Assembly: GCA_965370805.1 (NCBI GenBank)
Contig: CBDUVZ010000077.1
Coordinates: 1 to 14,675 of the forward strand
Direction of reading: 5' to 3'
Source: CBDUVZ01 sp965370805
GTDB lineage: Bacteria; Hydrothermota; Tepidihabitantia; Tepidihabitantales; Tepidihabitantaceae
Length of the DNA: 14,675 nucleotides
Shown: one piece after another, positions 7,573-14,443 of the stretch
Layout of the letters: each line of letters begins with the position of its first letter
Numbering within the stretch: the stretch's first letter is position 1
The notes under the pieces: model-generated
The model's database searches: none
Told to the model about the DNA's origin: nothing
What the model saw: only the letters and a program-made list of their open reading frames with translations
Made by a program: the position numbers and the translations under genes

Positions 7573-7600
7573 ATTCTACCGACTCGGTCCGGCGAGTCAA
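7573..7600 (-). promoter_or_regulatory. Predicted internal promoter for ndk and the C25 peptidase
   Basis: The -35 is TTGACT (7600-7595), the spacer is 16 nt, and the -10 is TAGAAT (7578-7573). Transcription would start near 7566, giving a leader of about 18 nt that holds the ndk Shine-Dalgarno. The -35 overlaps the TGA stop of the upstream FMN-binding gene. A perfect 6-bp inverted repeat, GACTCG-n6-CGAGTC (7581-7598), fills the spacer and overlaps the -35, so it could be an operator or the remains of a terminator hairpin. Confidence 0.6.
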
Positions 7601-8205
7601 CGAGGCTCGGTCTGACCCGGTCGTTCGCCGATGAGTTCAACGGCAACCCGGTCAATCGTGCCGGTCACGCCTTTGATGATTGCGATTGAAGAGACGGTGG
7701 CAAGGGTGACCGCGTCAATCGAGTCCGTCCGGCCCGGTTCGCAGCCGAGCAGACGCTCGAACAGGTCGCTTTCCGTGACCAGTCCCAGATAGGCCGGGGT
7801 CTCCTTGTTCTCACGCAGGTTGAGGCCGAGCAGGCTTCCGGTTGTGTCGAGCCAGACCCTGACCGGCACCGGCCCGGAGTAGCCCTCGGCAGTTGCCCCG
7901 GCGTGGTCTGAGTCCACCTGGTATCCGAGCAGGAGGTCGTCCGGGCCGTGGATAGTGAGATGGGGAAACGGTTCCAGCCATTCCTTCGTCAACTCGTACC
8001 CGGGAAGCAGTTCCGCCGTGCGTTCCACGTCCGGCGCGATGAGCGGGGAGTTGATCGGCAGGCTGTCGTCCGGTGCGGTTTCTTCGGCCGGCGGGGTGGC
8101 GTTGGCACGGGAGCCGCTGCCGCCACAGTTGGCGAGCAGGAAGATGAGGACGGCAATCGCCAGGAAACATCCGCTGCCGATGGTCCGGTGACCGCGATTG
8201 TTCAC
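7597..8205 (-). CDS. Membrane-anchored FMN-binding domain protein
   Basis: A 202-aa protein. It starts at GTG 8205 inside the stop of the DUF1844 gene (overlap GTGA), with AAGGAA 8 nt upstream. Residues 13-26 are a hydrophobic anchor followed by C27. The context L-A-N-C is close to a lipobox but has Asn at -1, so a plain membrane anchor is as likely as lipidation. Residues 95-185 match the FMN-binding domain of RnfG/NqrC-type and related proteins (GYSGPVPVRVWLD, ENKETP). The flavinylation motif normally read as (S/T)GAT appears as T167-L-A-T170, with Leu in place of Gly; T170 is the candidate covalent FMN site. Its probable role is extracytoplasmic electron transfer. No Rnf/Nqr partners or ApbE flavin transferase gene is in the window, so the partner is unknown. 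Confidence 0.72.
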   Translation of the reverse strand: MNNRGHRTIGSGCFLAIAVLIFLLANCGGSGSRANATPPAEETAPDDSLPINSPLIAPDVERTAELLPGYELTKEWLEPFPHLTIHGPDDLLLGYQVDSDHAGATAEGYSGPVPVRVWLDTTGSLLGLNLRENKETPAYLGLVTESDLFERLLGCEPGRTDSIDAVTLATVSSIAIIKGVTGTIDRVAVELIGERPGQTEPR

Positions 8206-8591
8206 TGGCTGGTTTCCTTGTCTTCCTTCTTCTCAGGGGTCGGCTTCGCGGGTTCGGCGGGTGCTTCTTTCGGCTCGGGGGAGGCCGTGGTCTTTTGCTT
8301 GCCGGACTCTTCTTCCATCTTGACGTAGGTGAGCCTGAGCTGGTAGAGCAGTCCGTCGAGCACCTTGGTCTCTTCTTCGGTGCGGTTGCCTTCGGTTTTG
8401 GCCTGAAGCATGGCGATAGTGTCGATTGTGTGTTTGGCCAGCGGGAGGTTGGTTTCCGGCTGCGCGGCACCGGGCGTGACCGGCTTGCCCATGTACGCCA
8501 GGGCCGCGGCGGACAAGCTCAGGACCAGACCGCTGAGTGAGGCGGCCGGTACTTCCCGGGTTTCCGGTTTCGGGCTATTCTTCTCTTCCAT
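8202..8591 (-). CDS. DUF1844 family protein
   Basis: A 129-aa protein. The core, about residues 17-95, matches the DUF1844 pattern: ASLSGLVLSLSAAALAYMGK, then a Pro/Gly turn, then NLPLAKHTIDTIAMLQAKTEGN with EEETKVLDGLLYQLRLTYV. The family is small, widespread among deltaproteobacteria and FCB-type bacteria, and has no established function. The last 30 residues are a Lys/Glu/Pro-rich tail that looks disordered. The ATG lies 17 nt inside the 3' end of alr with no well-placed Shine-Dalgarno, and its own stop overlaps the FMN-binding gene by 4 nt. Translation is therefore probably coupled on both sides. Residues 17-36 are hydrophobic and could associate with the membrane. Confidence 0.82.
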   Translation of the reverse strand: MEEKNSPKPETREVPAASLSGLVLSLSAAALAYMGKPVTPGAAQPETNLPLAKHTIDTIAMLQAKTEGNRTEEETKVLDGLLYQLRLTYVKMEEESGKQKTTASPEPKEAPAEPAKPTPEKKEDKETSQ

Positions 8592-9753
8592 TGTTGTTCA
8601 GGAGGTTCCTTACTTCTGTTACTTTGCCTTTGCGGATGTAGACCCTCGGCACGCGCGGACTGACGCGGCAGATTATCTCGTAGGGGATGGTCCCGGCGCG
8701 CGCGGCCAGTTCGTTGGCGGTGATCGTGTCGCCTTCGGCCGAGCCGAGCAGCGTTACCGGGTCGCCGATTGCCACGTCCGGGATGTCGGTGACGTCGAGC
8801 ATCGTCAAGTCCATGCAGACGTTGCCGACGACCGGCGCCCGACGGCCTTCGATAATCGCTTCGCCGCGATTGGTCAGCGAGTACGGATAGCCGTCGCCGT
8901 AGCCGGCGGTGATGACGGCGATGCGGGAGTCGCGTCCGGTGGTGAAACTGCGCTCGTAGCTGAGCGAGGAACCGGCCGGCATCTCGCGCAGGTTGACGAC
9001 CCGGCTGCGCAGGCTCATCACCGGAATCAGGTCGAGGTCGGTGGAGCGCCGCCCGGCGTGGTAGCTTTCGGGCAGGATGCCGTAAACGATGAGGCCGGGG
9101 CGGATCATGTCGAGGTGCGACCCGGGGACGTTCAGCAGTCCGGCGGAGTTCGCCGCGTGGCAGATGAGACTGTCGAAGCCGCGCTGCTTCAGTTGCACGA
9201 GCAGACCGTTGTATTCGGCCAACTGGGTTTCGGTGAAGCCGACGTCGCTGTCCGCGACCGGGAAGTGCGTGAAGACGCCTTCGACGCGCAGGCCGGGCAG
9301 GCCGGCAACCCGCGGGATGAATTCCGCCGCTTCCGCGACCGAGACGCCGGTGCGGCCCATGCCGGTATCGACTTCGACGTGGACCGGTATTTCGATCTTC
9401 CGCTTTGCCGCCGCGCCGGACAGCTCGCGGGCGAAGTCGAATTCGGTGACCGACGGGGTGAGGTTGTGGTCGAGGAGGTCGGGTATCTGCGGGTAGGGGG
9501 CCGGGGAGAGGACGAGGATTTTCGTGTCGGTGACGCCGGACGTGCGCAGGCTGATGCCTTCATCGACGCCGGCCACACCGAACCAGTCGACCCGGTCGGC
9601 CAGTTCGCCGGCTATCTCGCGGAGCCCGTGACCGTAGGCGTCGGCTTTGACCGCGACCATGAGCTGGCGGTTACCGGCGAGTTTCCGTACCTGGTCGAGG
9701 TTGTAGTTCAGCGCGTCAAGGTTGATTTCGGCCCAGATTCTGCCGTACTTCAT
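8575..9753 (-). CDS. alr: Alanine racemase
   Basis: A 392-aa PLP enzyme converting L-Ala to D-Ala for peptidoglycan, acting in the cytosol as a dimer. Family landmarks are in order. K36 forms the Schiff base (AVKADAYGHG). R134 (GMGRTG) contacts the pyridine nitrogen region. H199-A-A-N and R218 (MIRPG) follow. Y266 (SLSYERSF) is the catalytic base from the second subunit. The outer gate motif is GYGDGY (285-290), and M314 lies in NVCMD. The length is normal, and the start at ATG 9753 gives the usual ...RIWAEINLDAL N-terminus. It is the first gene of the five-gene minus-strand operon and overlaps DUF1844 by 17 nt. There is no Shine-Dalgarno before the ATG, and the predicted promoter places the transcription start at or next to the start codon. 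Confidence 0.95.
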   Translation of the reverse strand: MKYGRIWAEINLDALNYNLDQVRKLAGNRQLMVAVKADAYGHGLREIAGELADRVDWFGVAGVDEGISLRTSGVTDTKILVLSPAPYPQIPDLLDHNLTPSVTEFDFARELSGAAAKRKIEIPVHVEVDTGMGRTGVSVAEAAEFIPRVAGLPGLRVEGVFTHFPVADSDVGFTETQLAEYNGLLVQLKQRGFDSLICHAANSAGLLNVPGSHLDMIRPGLIVYGILPESYHAGRRSTDLDLIPVMSLRSRVVNLREMPAGSSLSYERSFTTGRDSRIAVITAGYGDGYPYSLTNRGEAIIEGRRAPVVGNVCMDLTMLDVTDIPDVAIGDPVTLLGSAEGDTITANELAARAGTIPYEIICRVSPRVPRVYIRKGKVTEVRNLLNNNGREE

Positions 9754-9760
9754 CTGCTGG

Positions 9761-9788
9761 ATAGTAGGCCGGGTTGCGGTTTTGTCAA
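9761..9788 (-). promoter_or_regulatory. Predicted promoter of alr giving a leaderless mRNA
   Basis: A consensus -35 TTGACA (9788-9783), a 16-nt spacer and a -10 TACTAT (9766-9761). The usual 6-7 nt from -10 to start site puts +1 at about 9754-9753, which is the A of the alr ATG. The 72-nt gap before alr has no other good candidate. Confidence 0.65.
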
Positions 9789-9802
9789 TCCGTCCGGACG
9801 AG

Positions 9803-9818
9803 CGGCGGGCAGCCGCCG
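9803..9818 (-). terminator. Possible weak terminator of the propeller gene
   Basis: A 6-bp GC stem, CGGCGG (9803-9808) with CCGCCG (9813-9818), with a 4-nt loop, 7 nt past the stop at 9826. A palindrome CGTCCGGACG (9791-9800) follows. No U-run lies directly behind either, so termination may be partial and some transcripts could read into alr. Confidence 0.35.
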
Positions 9819-9825
9819 GCCCGGG

Positions 9826-12800
9826 CTACTCGGACTTCACGAGCTTCCGTGTCCGGATGAATTGGCCCGCAGTCATACGGCAGTAGTAGATTCCGCTGAC
9901 GGCCGGGCGGCCGGATTCGTCGCGTCCGTCCCAGGTGGCCCGGTGGAATCCTGCTTCCTGAGTTCCGGACCGGAGCCGGCGCACGAGGCGGCCGTTGGTG
10001 GAGTACACCGCGAGTTCGACGCGGGCCGGACGGGGGAGCCCGTAGCGGATTGCGACCCGGTCCCGGAACGGGTTGGGTCCGGGCTGGCCGAGGGAGAAGT
10101 CGGCCGGAACGTTCACCTGCTCCGCGATTCCGCCCGCCGGGACCACGCGGACCGTGTCCGTAATCATGTCGTTGGGCGGATTCATGTCTCCGAAGAGCAG
10201 CGTGGCGCAGCGGGTCACGTGCCGGCCGACCGGGGAGGCGGTCCAGGCAGAGAACACGACAGTGTCGGTTTGTCCGGCCGGGAGAGTCATGTCCTGCAGG
10301 TTGTAGTAGAACCCGCCGATTGAGAACTCGACCTGGAATTCCTCGTCGGTCGTGCCGAAGTTCACAATAACCGCCGCGGGCGTAATCGCGGTCCCGGAGT
10401 CGACGGTGCCGACCGGCACCAGAATCCGGCTCACGCCAACGTCCCGGATTACCTGGTTCACTTCGACCGTCCCTTCAATCGTGTCGTTCCAGGGGTTCAT
10501 GTCGCCGGGCAGCAGGGTAGCGCAGCAGGTCGGGTAGGACCCGATTTCGTCGGCGTTCCACGACGCGAAGCTCACGGTGTCGGTGGTTCTCGGCCCGAGG
10601 AGCAGCGTCATCGTGTCCCGGTACGCCTGGCCGATAGTGAAGCGGACCAGAAATTCCTCGGGCAGCGTGCCGAAGTTCTCGACGACCGCCTGCGGGATTA
10701 CGACCGTGCCGGAGTCGATGTGCCCGACCGGCGCCAGCACCGCGGCGATGCCGACGTCGCGGAGCAGCGTTACGACGGTTACGGTTCCGCCGGCCGTGTC
10801 GTTGGCCGGGTTGCGGTCGCCGGGCAGGCTGGTGAAGGATTCGAGCTGGTATTCGCCCGGGGTCAGGGGGAGCCATGGCGCGAAGTCGCAGAGCGTCGAA
10901 TCGCCGGGGCCGATGGTGACCCAGGCGCTGTCTTCATAGACCTGGGTTGACAGGAGTGACGGCGCGTGCCCGTGGATGCCGGCGGCCGGACCAGCCGTGC
11001 GGCCGGTCGAGCGTGCAGCCCGGGGGAGGTGCGCGGCGGCCGCCGGCGCAAGGGTGTGGACCCGGAACCAGACCAGGAAGCCGGCTTGTTCGCTGCCGAA
11101 GTTCTTCACTCTTACTTGTGGTGTCACCGGGTGCGCGGAGTCGATGACCCCGACCGGCCGCGTGATTGCGACCACCCCGGCGTCGAGATACCGGACTGTG
11201 ACCGAGTCGACGAGCGCATCGTTGGCGTGCGCGGCGTCGCAATACATTTCGGTCGAGCAGGAGACGGCGTGGGTTCCGGTTTCGCCCGCGGTCCATTCCG
11301 GGAAGGTAGCGTAGCGACAGGTTCCCGGGAGGTGGTTCACAATCGCGGTTGTCCTGGTGTACGTGCCGCCGATTCTCATCCTGGCGGTGTAGCTTCTGAC
11401 GGTCGAGCCGTAGTTGTACACCGAGCAGGCGGGCGTAATCGCGGTTCCCGATTCGACGACGCCGGTCGGCGCGATGATTGCCGTGCAGCCGACGTCGGAG
11501 ACGCGGACGGCAAGCGTGTCGGTCAGCTTGTCGTTCGCCGGGAGCATGTCCATGGAGAGCGCGCTCGAGCAGGCGATAGCGTGGCGGCCGCGGGGCCAGG
11601 CCGAGTGCGCCGGGAAAGCGACGCAGCGCGTGGAACCGGGCGGGTGGTGACCGACGAGCACGGTTTCGTCATAGAACGCGCCGATAGTCATCCGGACGTT
11701 GTAGGTTTCCGCCAGGGTGCCGTAATTGCAGACCGAGCAGCGCGGCGCGACCGGGACCCCGGAGTCGACCGCGGGCAGGGGCGCCATAATCCGCGTGACG
11801 CCGACGTCTTCGCTGCCGTCGATGCGGTAGAGCGGGTAGACGAGCGGGTTGCCGGCAAAGGGCACGCCGAGGCCGTGGTTGCCGGTGATTCCGGCGTCGG
11901 ATTCGAGCGGCTGGACGACGAGCAGGTTCTCGCCCATCACCAGCGAGTCGGAGCCCCAGGTCCAGTTCCAGTCGACCGAGTCCGTTCCCGCCCCGGACGT
12001 GACTTCGGCCCAGCGCCAGGTCTGCGCCGCGCCCGCGGGACGGACGAGGATTCCCATCAGCGGCGTGCGGTGCGGGTGGAAACGGTTGACTCCCCGACCG
12101 GTGACGCCCGGCCGCGCGTGGCAGGTCGCGTTGTCCGCAAAGGGAAGGACGGCGGCCCGGACCCGGGTGTCGTGGACCGCGACGTCGTCAATCACGGTGA
12201 CGTTGTCGCTCGCCTGGTTGGTCACGTAGACTTTGCCGGTGACCGGGTTGACCGCGACCGCGCGGGGTTCTTCGTCGACCGGAATCGTCAAGGTCGCGTG
12301 GGTCGCGCCGTCGATGACCGTGATGTTGTCGCTCCAGTAGTTCGCGACGTAAATCTTGTTGGTGACCGGGTTGATTGCCAGGGCGCGGGGATGGTCGCCG
12401 ACGGTTACCGTCATGGTCGAGTCGGTCGCGCCGTCGATGACCGTGATTTCGTCGCTGTTGTCGTTCGCGACGTAGATGCGGTTGGTAGCGGTGTTGACCG
12501 CGATTGCCTTGGGGCCGATTCCGGAGGAGAGGGCCATCGTGTCGTTGGTTGCGCCGTCGATGACCGTGATGTCGCTGCCGAGGCTGTTGGCGACGTAGAT
12601 TTTGTTGCTGACCGGGTTGACCGCGATTCCTTCGGGGTGGCTGCCGGCGGGGACGGTTACCGTTTCATTGGTGACGCCGTCGATGACCGTCACGTCGTTG
12701 CTGTTGCGGCTGGCGACGTAAATCCGGTTGGTGACGGCGTTCACCGCGACCGCCATCGGCCGGTCCCCGGCGGGCACGGTCGTGGTGTCGTTGGTCGCGC

Positions 12801-14214
12801 CGTCGATGACCGTGACGCTGTGGCCCCAGTAGTTCGCGACGTAGACCTTGTTGGTGCTGATATTCACCGCCAGGGCGTGGGGACCGAAGCCGGTCGGCAC
12901 GGTGACCGCGGTGTTCGTTTCCCCGTTGATGACCGCGACGTTGTCGCCGAAGATGTTGGTGACGTAAATCCGGTTCGTCACCGGGTTGATTGCCACCGCG
13001 CAGGGGCCGTCGGCCAGGCCGATAGTAACGGTTTCGTTCGTCGCGCCGTCGATGACCGTCACGTTGCCGCTGCTGTGGTTGGTCACGTAGACCTTGTCGG
13101 TGACCGGGTTGACCGCGACCGCGCAGGGGTAGTCCCGGGCCGCGACCGTCGCGAGCGAATTGGTTGCGCCGTCGATGACGGTCACGCTGCCGCCGCCCCG
13201 GTTCATCGCGTAGACTTTGCCGGTCACGGGGTTCGGCGCAACGGCATAGGGGTTATTGCCGGTCGCGACCGTTGCGGCCGAGTGCGTCGTGCCGTCGATG
13301 ACCGTCACGCTGCCCGAGCCGAAGTTCGCGACGTAGACCTTGCCGCTGATTGCGTTTGCGCTGATTGCGCAGGGGCCGGTCCCGACCGCGATTTCGTCGG
13401 TCGCAAGCGTCGCGCCGTCGATTGCGGTCACCGAGTTGTCGTTCTCGTTCGCGACGTACGCCTGATTGACGACCGGGTTGACCGCGATTGCGCCCGGCCC
13501 CGCTCCGACCGTCACCGTCTGCGTCGAGTTGTTCGCGCCGTCGATGACCGTCACGTCATTGCTGAAGCTGTTCGCCACGAATATCGTATTGGTGACCGGG
13601 TTGACCGCAATCGCGCAGGGTCCGGTTCCGACCGCGACCGTCTCAATCGAATTGGTCGCGCCGTCGATGACCGTCACCGTGTTGTCGTAACTGTCGGCGA
13701 CGTAAATCAGGTTCGTGACCGGGTTGACCGCGACCGCCGTCGGCCCGGTCCCGGTCGTCACATTCTCGGTCGAATTGTTCGCGCCGTCGATGACCGTGAC
13801 GCTGCCGCCCAGCGAGTTCGTGACGTAAATCATGTCGGTGACCGGGTTGACCGCCAGGGCGCAGGGACCGGAACCCACGGCAATCGTCTCGGTCTGGTGC
13901 GTCGCGCCGTTGACCGCGGTCACGCTGCCGCCCAGCGAGTTCGCGACGTAGACCACGTCGGTCGCCGGGTTGACCGCCACCGCGCAGGGACCGGCTCCGA
14001 CTGTTACGGTTGACGTGACATTCGTCAAGCCGTCGATGACCGTCAGGCTGTTGTCAAGGCTGTTGGCCACGTAGGTCTGATTGGAAAACGGATTGACCGC
14101 CAGGGCGGAAGGGTCTGCCCCGACGGGAACGGTTGCCGTGCTCCAGTCCGCCGCAGCGGGCGTGGCTACGCTGAGCAGGCAAACCAGTACGCCGACCAGT
14201 CTCGGATGTATCAC
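9826..14214 (-). CDS. Giant secreted YVTN beta-propeller / CARDB-repeat protein with sorting domain
   Basis: A 1462-aa protein. I place the start at GTG 14214. TGGAGG (14225-14220) is 5 nt upstream, and the protein then begins with a clean signal peptide (VIHPRLVGVLVCLLSVATPAAA, first residue read as Met). The longer open frame to 14334 adds 40 residues without signal character. Residues 29-677 are 16 YVTN blades of 41 aa with core A(V/I)NPVTN-(K/R)(I/V)YVAN-VTVIDGATN. Residues 678-802 are a Trp-rich region I do not recognise. Residues 803-1366 are five CARDB-like Ig repeats (each opens D(V/A)G with P-V-DSG-P-NFG). Residues 1367-1462 are a type IX-like/FlgD-Ig sorting domain (GPNPF, TWDGRDESGRP, SGIYYCRM). 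It is probably a surface protein in adhesion or binding. It is monocistronic, with its own promoter at 14335-14363. Confidence 0.88.
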   Translation of the reverse strand: MIHPRLVGVLVCLLSVATPAAADWSTATVPVGADPSALAVNPFSNQTYVANSLDNSLTVIDGLTNVTSTVTVGAGPCAVAVNPATDVVYVANSLGGSVTAVNGATHQTETIAVGSGPCALAVNPVTDMIYVTNSLGGSVTVIDGANNSTENVTTGTGPTAVAVNPVTNLIYVADSYDNTVTVIDGATNSIETVAVGTGPCAIAVNPVTNTIFVANSFSNDVTVIDGANNSTQTVTVGAGPGAIAVNPVVNQAYVANENDNSVTAIDGATLATDEIAVGTGPCAISANAISGKVYVANFGSGSVTVIDGTTHSAATVATGNNPYAVAPNPVTGKVYAMNRGGGSVTVIDGATNSLATVAARDYPCAVAVNPVTDKVYVTNHSSGNVTVIDGATNETVTIGLADGPCAVAINPVTNRIYVTNIFGDNVAVINGETNTAVTVPTGFGPHALAVNISTNKVYVANYWGHSVTVIDGATNDTTTVPAGDRPMAVAVNAVTNRIYVASRNSNDVTVIDGVTNETVTVPAGSHPEGIAVNPVSNKIYVANSLGSDITVIDGATNDTMALSSGIGPKAIAVNTATNRIYVANDNSDEITVIDGATDSTMTVTVGDHPRALAINPVTNKIYVANYWSDNITVIDGATHATLTIPVDEEPRAVAVNPVTGKVYVTNQASDNVTVIDDVAVHDTRVRAAVLPFADNATCHARPGVTGRGVNRFHPHRTPLMGILVRPAGAAQTWRWAEVTSGAGTDSVDWNWTWGSDSLVMGENLLVVQPLESDAGITGNHGLGVPFAGNPLVYPLYRIDGSEDVGVTRIMAPLPAVDSGVPVAPRCSVCNYGTLAETYNVRMTIGAFYDETVLVGHHPPGSTRCVAFPAHSAWPRGRHAIACSSALSMDMLPANDKLTDTLAVRVSDVGCTAIIAPTGVVESGTAITPACSVYNYGSTVRSYTARMRIGGTYTRTTAIVNHLPGTCRYATFPEWTAGETGTHAVSCSTEMYCDAAHANDALVDSVTVRYLDAGVVAITRPVGVIDSAHPVTPQVRVKNFGSEQAGFLVWFRVHTLAPAAAAHLPRAARSTGRTAGPAAGIHGHAPSLLSTQVYEDSAWVTIGPGDSTLCDFAPWLPLTPGEYQLESFTSLPGDRNPANDTAGGTVTVVTLLRDVGIAAVLAPVGHIDSGTVVIPQAVVENFGTLPEEFLVRFTIGQAYRDTMTLLLGPRTTDTVSFASWNADEIGSYPTCCATLLPGDMNPWNDTIEGTVEVNQVIRDVGVSRILVPVGTVDSGTAITPAAVIVNFGTTDEEFQVEFSIGGFYYNLQDMTLPAGQTDTVVFSAWTASPVGRHVTRCATLLFGDMNPPNDMITDTVRVVPAGGIAEQVNVPADFSLGQPGPNPFRDRVAIRYGLPRPARVELAVYSTNGRLVRRLRSGTQEAGFHRATWDGRDESGRPAVSGIYYCRMTAGQFIRTRKLVKSE
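10117..11808 (-). repeat. Five CARDB-like Ig repeats within the propeller gene
   Basis: The repeats are residues 803-906, 907-1010, 1011-1152, 1153-1257 and 1258-1366. Four are 104-109 aa. The third is 142 aa because of an Ala/Pro/Arg-rich insertion (residues 1054-1091, DNA 10942-11055). Each opens with D(V/A)G, has a DSG or ESG turn, an N(F/Y)G motif near position 30 and, towards its end, an AND or NP-ND motif before the next linker. Confidence 0.8.
12184..14130 (-). repeat. Sixteen tandem 123-bp YVTN repeats
   Basis: Fifteen complete units of 41 codons plus a final shorter unit of 34 codons (residues 29-677). At DNA level the best conserved stretch encodes VTVIDG (GTCGATGACGGTCAT-like on the opposite strand), repeated every 123 bp. 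Blades 2, 3, 5, 7, 9 and 10 carry a GPC, DGPC or YPC motif, while blades 11-16 have other residues at the Cys position, suggesting at least two duplication histories. Confidence 0.9.
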
Positions 14215-14295
14215 CCGTGCCTCCAAGCGCTCAGTCAGGACTCTCGGTTTAGTATTCGGCACGTATGCCGCGGTACGACAATAACGCGGCCACGT

Positions 14296-14331
14296 TTGTC
14301 CGGACCCAAGGCCCGGACGCAACCCGGACAA
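14296..14331. promoter_or_regulatory. Inverted repeat with three CCGGAC copies at the propeller-gene start site
   Basis: TTGTCCGG (14296-14303) pairs perfectly with CCGGACAA (14324-14331). CCGGAC also recurs directly at 14300, 14313 and 14324 (spacing 13 and 11). The element spans the predicted transcription start near 14328 and the early leader, so it could be an operator or a leader hairpin. No binding protein can be named. Confidence 0.4.
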
Positions 14332-14334
14332 CAA

Positions 14335-14363
14335 ATGTTAAAGCGGCAGGTCATCCTTGTCAA
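14335..14363 (-). promoter_or_regulatory. Predicted promoter of the propeller gene
   Basis: A consensus -35 TTGACA (14363-14358), a 17-nt spacer and a -10 TAACAT (14340-14335). The start site would be about 14328, giving a leader of about 114 nt before GTG 14214. The heptamer tract ends at the -35, as on the left side of the window. Confidence 0.6.
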
Positions 14364-14369
14364 GCACAT

Positions 14370-14411
14370 GATGGAGGAAGCGCGAGGCTCGACGCTTGAC
14401 GCATTACGCTT
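14370..14411 (-). repeat. Degenerate heptamer tract next to the propeller-gene promoter
   Basis: Six heptamers in register, read on the plus strand as GATGGAG, GAAGCGC, GAGGCTC, GACGCTT, GACGCAT and TACGCTT. On the minus strand these run AAGCGTA, ATGCGTC, AAGCGTC and so on, the same GCGT-containing type as at 206-254. The tract stops 6 nt from the -35 box at 14363. Confidence 0.75.
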
Positions 14412-14443
14412 GAGGCCGAACGCTTCTCCCTCATTGGTCATTT

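Noticed and set aside
5824..7689. A 621-aa antisense open frame over the C25 peptidase and ndk
   Set aside because: It is a shadow of GC-rich codon use. It runs across the ends of two solid genes and has no recognisable domain.
8410..10323. A 637-aa antisense open frame over alr and the propeller 3' end
   Set aside because: It is a shadow frame of well-supported genes, with unnatural Arg/Asp/Gly-rich composition.
10966..14013. A 1015-aa open frame antisense to the propeller gene, with an internal 41-aa period
   Set aside because: It mirrors the 123-bp repeats on the other strand. It is rich in Asp/Arg/Val/Gly from GC-rich antisense reading, has no signal or Shine-Dalgarno, and matches no family.
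14215..14334. A 40-residue N-terminal extension of the propeller protein from the first start in the frame
   Set aside because: The extension would cover the predicted leader and the inverted repeat. GTG 14214 has a strong Shine-Dalgarno and begins directly with a signal peptide.
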